Of a stretch of DNA of 41,915 bases, positions 32,301-39,000 are shown piece after piece; the first letter of the stretch is position 1, and each line of letters opens with the position of its first letter. The stretch spans positions 1 to 41,915 of IMG/VR virus record IMGVR_UViG_3300035180_001210, one strand, 5' to 3'. The translations under genes were made by a program, and so were the position numbers. The notes beneath the pieces were generated by a model. It was not told the DNA's origin. It made no database searches and saw only the letters and a program-made list of their open reading frames with translations. This stretch comes from a virus.

Positions 32301-33635
32301 GTCACGTCGAGCAACGCGAGCGGGTCGGCTGGCACGGGCTTCCCGGGCCAGACCTACACGGACGCGGTCACCGGGCTGCGCTTCACGGTGCTCCCCTCGG
32401 CCACCGGAAGCTACACGGCGAGCGGCTACTTCACCCTTGTGGTGTCGCAGACGTTCGATGTCTCCCCGTCGATCCCGACCTACTCGGTCCCCGGCCTGGA
32501 GATGACCGTCTCCAACACCGTGGGCGTGGGGGTCAACGACGTCGCGGCAGTCCAGACGTTCAACCCGGGCGGCCTCGAACCGAAGGTGGGCGACTTCTAC
32601 TACGTCTCCTACCGCTACATGAAGCAGGACTTCTCGACCCGGATCTTCCAGCAGCTCAAGACGATCGAAGCGAACTTCGGTCCGACGAGCGCCGAGAACC
32701 GGGCGACCCTGGGTGCCTACCTCTCAATCCTCAACGGGTCGATCCTGGTCGGCATCTCGCAGGTCAAGAAGGCTGCGAACACGAACCAGGCGACCGCCCA
32801 GGTCTTCAACCAGGCGATCGCGGACCTCACGAAGCCCCTGCCCGGCAACGTCCTGCCGGACATCGTCGTCCCGCTCTCGACCGACACGTCGGTCTACGCG
32901 TTCCTGACGAACCACTGTGAAATCCAGTCGAGCATCCGCAACCAGGCGGAGCGCATGGGCTTCATCGGCTTCGCGAGCGGCACGACGCCGACGTCGGCGC
33001 AGTCCATCGCCAAGTCGCTCGGCTCGAACCGCATCGTGGCCTTCTACCCGGACACGGCCGTCATCACCCTGACGGACGAGCTGGGCCAGTCCTTCGAGCA
33101 GGCCGTCGACGGGACCTTCTTCGCAGCGGCGGCAGCCGGTGCGGTGGTCTCGCCTGCGGTGGACGTCGCGACCCCCTACACGCGACGCCGCCTCGTCGGG
33201 TTCACGCGCATCCCGCGTGTCCTCGATCCGGTGGAGTCGAACCAGACCGCGGTGGCCGGCGTCTCGATCCTCGACGACCTCGGCGGCGGCACGATCCGCA
33301 TCCGTCACGGCCTCACGACGCAGATGGACAACGTCCTGACGCGCCTGCCGACCGTGACCCAGATCAGCGACTTCGTGCAGCAGCAGTCGCGCGCAACCCT
33401 CGACTCGTTCGTGGGTACGAAGTTCCTGGCGAGCCGCACGAACGAGGTTGAGGTCTCGATGACCGGCCTCCTCAAGTCGCTCATCCAGGCGGAGATCATC
33501 GGCGCCTTCACGGGCGTGGTCGCCTCGGTGGATCCGAACGACCCGACGATCCTCAACTTCAACGCCTATTATCAGCCTATTTTCCCGCTCTTGTACATTG
33601 TTTTGACCTTTAACCTCCGGGCAAGTCTCAGGTAG
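29364..33635 (+). CDS. Contractile tail sheath protein, very large
   Basis: 1,423 aa. The N terminus (GPFISYAPPGTYTRTLAENN, VPGLRIPVIIGVGQEELETL) and the C-terminal 250 residues (TRRRLVGFTRIPRVLDPVES, GVSILDDLGGGTIRIRHGLT, EVSMTGLLKSLIQAEIIGAF, YYQPIFPLLYIVLTF) match contractile sheath proteins. The sheath forms the outer tube that shortens to drive injection. Common sheaths have about 400-700 residues; the extra is in the middle, with repeated beta domains (YNITAGTSDTFVLTVNG at about 185, FNITAGLNDTLKVRVNG at about 800), probably exposed on the tail surface. The last 24 codons (TAT, TAT, CCT, ATT, TTG, GTT) break with the strictly C/G-ending usage of the gene and are followed by a homing-type endonuclease. 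Confidence 0.9.
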   Translation: MAIGPFISYAPPGTYTRTLAENNASNVVPGLRIPVIIGVGQEELETLDLELVRGSSSYVDTAVTAEDVSEEWVVDATNPQNLILGVQDGTRTQFRVRNFPIVKGDGLGQVTNDVRNVIVTVNGTSVAIGAVQGSKGLVTLQVATQPDDIVRCSYQFHRGDTSFTDTVSDQVTTASAALITPGFEPYNITAGTSDTFVLTVNGAQATLALLPNSASTAASLKSQIDAAGVPGLSTSIFVDNQGLNHLQFTASVSLVVGAGNANGPFGFTSNTSTARNATFKVFQRPIVDGTGGGITTTDPSKVVVKVNGIQVLATAVDGTNGLVTLGAPPAPGSSVTIQYAANTWQDTYDQLPNTLVTTVIRCGIAAGRSDYIQGQDFVIANPSLDTSIINWGTSYTVSNTKATPGATAFGSTQVVPTLVDQQMFLAQCTAVTDTSVVPAVVSTTDFLLPEIPTVGNGRNTTLGASTFASVTNGRIDLPSNRPDLVKVWAGRNLRDALNRGQLTVTAVDGPNRKITLKDAIAPDETVFATFYYNNVSDDTFLLTCLTPGPVGQGQFSLFSALRNKNLNQVRLGTKSGFSQTIQWPRGVETIPDAFHTGAGTPVSETVTVTFGTAAAENAVYTTKGASPWSFYAGTSSTWVTKVNGSNVTTNLAVAHRGYLVSGHVPVSGGGTITIPASPNNVLNLSIDGTNVAVAVTAGARTPAQIVSDLNAAIDLVVPFAPGPNNLASFVQVGGPTGDVMFVIKSFSTPGALPGGFDAASYVRIMQGTVEGTLGFATYARADGTSGAINKPATLLGTLAGPFNITAGLNDTLKVRVNGVDYAITLPSGAAVATSAVVLAINAVPGLTSLANAGTLANLDQLRLTSSTNNPQSSLVILDGNANVVLGFTQGDQASQTLVSVQEVADALMATGSFASGAVAYADTISGNTFLTIESLTTGAATSSIGFVSSTNSAFNQLSGTKIVPGTDGDNGEDARDNFTVTSSNASGSAGTGFPGQTYTDAVTGLRFTVLPSATGSYTASGYFTLVVSQTFDVSPSIPTYSVPGLEMTVSNTVGVGVNDVAAVQTFNPGGLEPKVGDFYYVSYRYMKQDFSTRIFQQLKTIEANFGPTSAENRATLGAYLSILNGSILVGISQVKKAANTNQATAQVFNQAIADLTKPLPGNVLPDIVVPLSTDTSVYAFLTNHCEIQSSIRNQAERMGFIGFASGTTPTSAQSIAKSLGSNRIVAFYPDTAVITLTDELGQSFEQAVDGTFFAAAAAGAVVSPAVDVATPYTRRRLVGFTRIPRVLDPVESNQTAVAGVSILDDLGGGTIRIRHGLTTQMDNVLTRLPTVTQISDFVQQQSRATLDSFVGTKFLASRTNEVEVSMTGLLKSLIQAEIIGAFTGVVASVDPNDPTILNFNAYYQPIFPLLYIVLTFNLRASLR

Positions 33636-33639
33636 GCGC

Positions 33640-33666
33640 TTATTTCGGGCACTTAGCCCGAAGTAG
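33640..33666 (+). terminator. Hairpin directly after the sheath gene
   Basis: TTATTTCGGGC (33640-33650), loop ACTTA, GCCCGAAGTAG (33656-33666): 11 pairs, two of them G-U, four bases after the stop. No T-run follows. It could end the sheath transcript and so reduce read-through into the endonuclease gene. Confidence 0.5.
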
Positions 33667-33689
33667 CAGGGTCAGCGGCTAGTAGACTT

Positions 33690-33731
33690 GACGGCATCGG
33701 TAGGTGAGCTTAGGCTCCCTCCGATGCCGTC
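33690..33731 (+). promoter_or_regulatory. Long hairpin covering the start codon of the third endonuclease
   Basis: GACGGCATCGG (33690-33700) pairs perfectly with CCGATGCCGTC (33721-33731). Inside, AGG/CCT and GAGC/GCTC continue the stem to about 18 pairs with two bulged T and loop TTAG. The ATG at 33724 lies in the right arm and the only ribosome-binding-like AGGTGAG lies in the left arm, so both would be hidden in the fold. Confidence 0.6.
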
Positions 33732-34989
33732 AGACATTTGGGCCGGGAAAAGCGAGCCACGAGACTTCGTGACGTGCCTGGTGTGTGGCCACAGGGCCGT
33801 CACCCTCGCCACGCATCTTCCCCGGAAGCACGGGATCCTGGCGGACGCCTACCGAGAGCAGTTCCCTGGCGGACGCCTTCGTTGCGAAGTGCTGATTGAG
33901 AAGCGTCAGGCGGCGTCTTCACGAGCCCATGCTGCGAGTCCCCGCAAGGGACTCAAGAAAACGATCGACTGTCCATCGTGCGGGCAAACGCATGACGTGG
34001 GGTTGACGTTTGCGTCCACCAACCGGCTCTGCCCAGAGTGTCGGGACGAAGCGCAGTGGGCGGGCAAGACCGAACCCCAGGACTACGTGACGTGCGCGGT
34101 CTGTGGGCATCGAGCGGAGAGCCTCGTCAGCCACATCCGAAACACCCACCCTGAGTTGGAGGGGCACTACAAGAGGGCCTTCCCCGGATTCGAGGTGATT
34201 TCGTCAGGGTCTGCGCTTCGAGATCGATCCCACCTCAAGGGTAAGTCCCTCTCGACTGATACCCGTGCGCTCATGGCGGCAAACGCTGGTCGATGGAATG
34301 TAGGCTTGACAAAAGCCACTGACCCCCGGGTGGCGCAAGCCGCCGCCAACATGATAGGCCGTAGGACTTGGAGCAAAGGGCTCACTAAAGAGACCGACCC
34401 TCGGTTGCAAACGACAGCAGAGGAGGTGTCGCGAACTCGTTCTGTACAGCACTGGACGTCCGGCAACGACATCACGCTCACTCGCGAGCAACTCCTTCCG
34501 TTCTCCATCAAGAACGGGAAGATCTCCGTCGGTCGAGCCATCGCCGCCTTGGGGCACGCTTTTGTGACGATCCGGCGCGAGTGCGAGAAGCACGGGCTTC
34601 TGATCTCCCACGCGGCCCTCAAAGAAGCGATCTGCCTGGAGACCCTCGCGCAGCTTCTCGGCGGGATGTCGTATGAGACGGAATGGAACGATGGCACCTT
34701 CCTCAACCCAAAAACGGGTGGGCGCTTTCGATTCGATGGCTTCTTCCGTGAACGACGTCTCTTGGTCGAGTTCCACGGGAGTCAGCACTACAACCCCACC
34801 TCCAAGTGGTTTTTCGATGGTGGGGGTACATACGCGGAGCTTGTTGAGCGGGATCAGGAGAAGGCCCGTCAGGTCCAGGCGGACGGACGGTTCAGGCTCT
34901 TTGCTGTACGCGAAGACGAGCCCTACGCTGATCCCACCTATCTCCGTGGGCGGCTCATGGACGAGGGCCTTTTCGATCCAGGGGCATGA
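33724..34989 (+). CDS. Homing-type endonuclease with zinc fingers and PD-(D/E)XK-like domain
   Basis: 421 aa from ATG 33724; TTG 33688 in frame is an alternative. N terminus: fingers CLVCGHRAVTLATHLPRKHG, CPSCGQTH...CPEC and CAVCGHRAESLVSHIRNTH, of the MucR/Ros-like type. The middle has two copies of the motif found in phage homing enzymes (WNVGLTKATDPRV; WSKGLTKETDPRL). The C-terminal domain RFDGFFRERRLLVEFHGSQH, with a later ERDQEKARQ helix, matches a PD-(D/E)XK or Vsr-like nuclease core (Asp, then Val-Glu-Phe). Codons are A/T-richer than in the sheath. The gene lies alone between the sheath gene and the next structural gene. Confidence 0.8.
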   Translation: MPSDIWAGKSEPRDFVTCLVCGHRAVTLATHLPRKHGILADAYREQFPGGRLRCEVLIEKRQAASSRAHAASPRKGLKKTIDCPSCGQTHDVGLTFASTNRLCPECRDEAQWAGKTEPQDYVTCAVCGHRAESLVSHIRNTHPELEGHYKRAFPGFEVISSGSALRDRSHLKGKSLSTDTRALMAANAGRWNVGLTKATDPRVAQAAANMIGRRTWSKGLTKETDPRLQTTAEEVSRTRSVQHWTSGNDITLTREQLLPFSIKNGKISVGRAIAALGHAFVTIRRECEKHGLLISHAALKEAICLETLAQLLGGMSYETEWNDGTFLNPKTGGRFRFDGFFRERRLLVEFHGSQHYNPTSKWFFDGGGTYAELVERDQEKARQVQADGRFRLFAVREDEPYADPTYLRGRLMDEGLFDPGA

Positions 34990-35037
34990 CATTTACACGC
35001 CAGGCTGTTGCATTTCTACCTCTTGCCGCTCTTGGAT

Positions 35038-35517
35038 GTGACCTACAACCCGTCCCTCGGCTACCCGATCGCGCATGCCCCGAATGATCCCATCTACGGC
35101 ATGTACGACTTCGAGATGCCCGTGGGGAACACCGGCATCGTCTTCGTCGCCTCTCTGAACGGCATCCTAGGGCCGAAGGGGGCGGGGGCCATCTTCTCCC
35201 AGCGGCTGATGGACGCCGCGTTCAGACGGGCCGCTACGACCCTCGTGCACATGGGGGTCATGGCGGCCGAGCCCTTCTCGTTCATTCGTCAGGCCGTGCC
35301 CCTGACACTGGCGGAGGCCGCCGCTCTCCTCGACACGACGGCACAGACGATCTCCGATTACGAGACCGGAGTGCTGCCCCTCACGCGGGATGCCTGGATC
35401 ACCATCGCCGAAGCTGCGACCCAGAAGGACGATAGGGCGATGACGCCCTATCTCGCGCTCACCCCCGTCGACCTTCGGCCACGTCGGATCCGGATCGTGA
35501 TCGACTACACGTCGTAG
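35038..35517 (+). CDS. Structural-region protein with internal helix-turn-helix, 5' end uncertain
   Basis: 159 aa from GTG 35038; the frame is open to TTG 35008. TYNPSLGYPIAHAPNDPIYG and GNTGIVFVASLNGILGPKGA form the first half. LTLAEAAALLDTTAQTISDY followed by ETGVLPLTRDAWI is a typical helix-turn-helix of the XRE type. GTG 35038 is preferred because codon use becomes phage-like exactly there; upstream to 34991 it is A/T-rich, as in the inserted endonuclease. No good ribosome binding site is seen, so the insertion may have altered the start. Function unknown. The stop adjoins the convergent minus-strand gene. Confidence 0.6.
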   Translation: MTYNPSLGYPIAHAPNDPIYGMYDFEMPVGNTGIVFVASLNGILGPKGAGAIFSQRLMDAAFRRAATTLVHMGVMAAEPFSFIRQAVPLTLAEAAALLDTTAQTISDYETGVLPLTRDAWITIAEAATQKDDRAMTPYLALTPVDLRPRRIRIVIDYTS

Positions 35518-35994
35518 TCAGAAGCCGCGTTTGACCCAGCGCGCGGCTTCGAGCAGGGCGTTCTTGGCGCTCTGCTCCCGCAGGCCGCCGAATGCATGCG
35601 CCTCCGCGTAGGCATGCGCCCGGGCGATGACCATGCGTTCCATTCCGGTGGGGGCCTGGACGGGCAACTCCGAGACTGCGGGGGCTGCAACAGCGGGCTT
35701 CGGGCCTTTGCCCTTCTGCTTCAGCCACTCGCGGTACAGGTCGAACCCGGCCCCCGGCGTGTACACGTAGACCTCGGAGCCGCTGCGGATCTCGCCGCTC
35801 GGGCGGATGCACCCGGCATGCGCCAACTCGTTGAATCGCGGGGATGCCGTCTGGTGCTTGTACCGGAAGTCGGCCTCGATCTCAGCACAGGTACATCCGA
35901 CGAGTCCGGCCTTGAGGATGGCCTCGAAGATGCTCAGGGCGATGCTGGGGCGCTTGGGCTCGATCTTCTGCGCGGCGGCAGCGGAGGTGTTCAT
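35518..35994 (-). CDS. Winged-helix DNA-binding protein, only minus-strand gene
   Basis: 158 aa from the ATG at 35994-35992 (minus strand), with a strong GGGAGG ribosome binding site. SIFEAILKAGLVGCTCAEIE, then ADFRYKHQTASPRFNELAHA and GCIRPSGEIR...VYVYTPG form a winged helix of the type seen in many phage regulators (helix, DxxE helix, recognition helix HQTASxRxNEL, wing with S/T/G). The rest is a Lys/Pro linker and a C-terminal helix (AYAEAHAFGGLREQSAKNAL). Its reverse orientation, next to a divergent large gene, suggests a repressor or activator of late genes. Confidence 0.8.
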   Translation of the reverse strand: MNTSAAAAQKIEPKRPSIALSIFEAILKAGLVGCTCAEIEADFRYKHQTASPRFNELAHAGCIRPSGEIRSGSEVYVYTPGAGFDLYREWLKQKGKGPKPAVAAPAVSELPVQAPTGMERMVIARAHAYAEAHAFGGLREQSAKNALLEAARWVKRGF

Positions 35995-36077
35995 GCCTCC
36001 CCCGGTACACCGGACCACCGAAAAAACGACGTGTAGGGCACCCGGAACCGCAATGGTTCTTATCGGATGCGTACTGC
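35995..36077. promoter_or_regulatory. Divergent promoter region with inverted repeat
   Basis: Gap between the minus-strand regulator and the + strand 36078 gene. CCGGT-AC-ACCGG (36002-36013) is an inverted repeat just upstream of the regulator start and could be its own operator. On the + strand TTCTTATCGGATGCG (36057-36071) resembles the leader motif upstream of other genes. Confidence 0.4.
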
Positions 36078-39000
36078 GTGGATCGTTCGGCAACCAAGGA
36101 CCACTTCGAGCGTGAGGAAGATGAGGCGGAGCGCCTCGTCAAGCCCGCTCCGAAGCTCAAGCCCCCGCGACGTGACCTTCGTCGTGAGACGGTGGACGAA
36201 CGCGATCCGGACGTAGAGGGCGACAAGGACCTCAAGGGCGACAAGGACCTCTCCCTCAACTACAAGTCCATCGGGGGCTCCACAAGCCGTCGTGTGCTCG
36301 CGCGCTTCCTGGAGGCCAAGTCGGCCCCATTGCCGAAGCTACATGCCCCCCAGAAGCCCGGTGAAGCCCCGAAGCTCGTCAAGCCCGCCCGTCCCTCGAC
36401 ACCGGCCAAGAGGGTCAAGGTTGTCAACAAGGAGACAGGCGATCGCACTGAGGTCACTCAGGAGACGATCAAGAAGTTTCCCGCGAAGTACGAGGTCGTC
36501 AAGGACGACGGCTCGTCCAAGGCGCCCGAGGACGAGAAGCCGGAAACGACAGAGTCCCCAGCAGAGGACGAGAACGACCTCGGGGGCGAGGACCTCACGG
36601 AAGACTGGGCCAAGAGTGCTCCGGCCGGCCTCCGCTACGACCTGGACCAGTGGAAGAAGGTCAACAACGACGTATTCACGGTAGCGCTGGGGAAGCCGCG
36701 CTTCACCGGGGACATCGTGCGTCCGACCTGGTCGAAAGCCCGGGAGGTTCTCTACGACAAGCTGCCCAAGGAATGGGGGGACCCGACGATCGGGGACCTC
36801 ATTCAGAAGCGCCGCAAGCTCGACTTGCAGCGGCTCAAGTACAACGACCCCAACGCCAATCACGAGCACAACAAGCCGCGCATCATCCAGCGTGTCCTAG
36901 ACACCGCGGACAAGGTGCCCCTCGACGCGGACGAAAAGGCTCTCGTCAAGGAACTTGGCATCGAGGTGCCATCGAAGGCCCCCGAAGACAAGAAGGCCCC
37001 CGAAGACAAGAAGGCCCCCGAAGACAAGAGGGCCCCCGAAGACAAGAAGGCCCCCGAAGACAAGAAGGCCCCCGAAGACAAGAAGGCCCCCGAAGACAAG
37101 AAGGCTCCCGAGGACAAGAAGGCTCCCGAAGACAAGCCCGACCCGCTGGCACAAGGTGGGAAGGATCTGCGGGATCGCGCCAAGAGCGACCCGGAGCTGG
37201 CGCGCATCCTCAAGGAGGTCACGGACGGCAAGTCCTCGACTTCCTACTTTGCTGAGAAGGAGCCCAGTTTTCCGGCGAAACAGTTCTTCCGCGGGAAGGA
37301 CCTCCCGGAGGGTCTCAAGACCCTGGGTGATGTCCTCCAAGCGCTCAAGGCCGCACCTTCGGAGCCGAAGGTCAAGAAGCCGAAGCCGGCGCCCAAGGAT
37401 GGGCAGCCCGCTGCCGCGGCAGCCCCGGAAGAGGCGCACAAGGCTGAAGCACCCGCACCGGCAGCCCCTGAGACGCCCAAGGCGCCCAAGGACCTCCCCG
37501 AGAACCACCCGGTCAAGCAGATCGCGGATGCCATCGAGAAGAAGTCCCCGGCCTTCCAGGAGTTCGTCGAGCAGGACGCCACGACTAAGACTGACAAGGA
37601 CGGGCAGCCCCTCTTCCCCAACCCGAAGGCAAAGGGTCGGGATGACCGTTTCCTACCCTTCGACAAGCTCGACCCGATGTCCCAGTCGGCCATCGGCGAA
37701 CGCTTCACCAAGTATCACGACGACTTCGCTGCCGCGGACACGGCTGCACAGAGGATCTCCGAGAAGTTGGGTGACAAGGGCCTCAGCCTTGTGCAGCAGC
37801 TCGCCGACCCTACGAGCGAGCTGTCCAAGAAGATCCGCCCTCTCGTCGAGAGGCATGGTGACGGGGTCACGATCGAACGGGCCATCCCCGAGTTGAAGGG
37901 CCTCGACCTAGAGGGCCTCGATACGGTCGGAGACCTCCAGCGCGCCGTCCGTAATGCGCCCAAGTCCTTCACGCCGAAGAAGCCCGCCAAGGACAAGGAC
38001 GAGGCGACGCGATGGCTCGACGACAACGGGCACGAAAGCGACGAGTTCAAGGACTACGCCCGACGTGTGTCCGAGTCCGAAGACGCACCCCAGGACGATC
38101 CTGAGCCGGGCGCCGAGAAGCCCGAGCCGAAGGCGAAGTCCCTGGAGGTGCAGGACGGCAAGATCCTGTACGTCGATCCGGAGTCGGGCGAGAAGACCCC
38201 CTTCTCCGATCTCAAGGACGCCACGAAGAAGAAGGTGTTCAAGCAGTTCCAGGCCGAGAAGGGTGAGCTGGCACTGCGTGAGATGCAGGATAAGGACCCC
38301 GCCCTCCAGGGGGTTCTTTCAGACCTCTCCAATCCCCAGAGTGCCCTGGCTCGTCGTCTATCCGGAGTGGACCCCGTGAAGGGGAAGAAAGGCACGCCGA
38401 TCGCGCCGACAACGCCGATCGAAGAAGCCCTCCCGGAACTCAAGGGTGTGAAGCTCCCGGACTCGTACAAGACCGTAGGAGATCTCACGAAGTCGGCCAA
38501 GAAGATCCAGCCCCCGCTGCCCCCGCCCCCACGTCGGGAGTTCACCGAGGATGAGCATCTGAACGCCGTAGAGAGGCTCATGAAGCGCCTCCCGAAGGGT
38601 GCCAGCCCCGAAGTGGAGGACGCCTTCACTCGACTGTGTGCTGGGCACCCTGACGACATCGACACGGCCATCCACACCTTCGATGCTGTCCGGAAGAGCA
38701 ACTCCGGCGGTCTTGGGGGTGCGTTGGCGGCTGCCACAAAGATCCGTGCGGGTGATCCCCTTGCTGTGCGCCCCCCGACCAAGGGCGTGGTGGTCGAGAC
38801 GGACAGCAAGGGTGAGCCGAAGACCGTAGAAAAGCCCTGGTCCAAGCTCACCCCGTCGCAGAAGGCCGACAATCTGGCACGGCATCAGGCCGAGGTGGTT
38901 GCGACCAGTCTCGCATTGCAGTCCCGTATCACGGGCCACCTGGAGAAGTCTGGCGCGCCCCGTGACCTATCCCAGGCCCTGACGAAGCACCTCCTCGACG

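Noticed and set aside
29364-33635. Intein as cause of the large sheath protein
   Set aside because: No Cys/Ser...HN-C/S/T splice motifs or intein blocks; the extra residues are beta-rich repeats.
33600-35010. Group I intron in the sheath gene
   Set aside because: The sheath frame ends with a normal C-terminal pattern and a stop; CAAGTCT/AGACTTG and hairpins exist, but no conserved P7/P3 core could be arranged and there is no room for a ribozyme core after the endonuclease gene.
34986-35087. Small lipoprotein-like frame MTFTRQAVAFLPLAALGC
   Set aside because: Only 33 codons, poor lipobox at -2, no ribosome binding site; probably chance overlap in the insertion junction.
36975-37136. CRISPR array
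   Set aside because: Direct 18-bp repeats without spacers, in frame inside a coding sequence.
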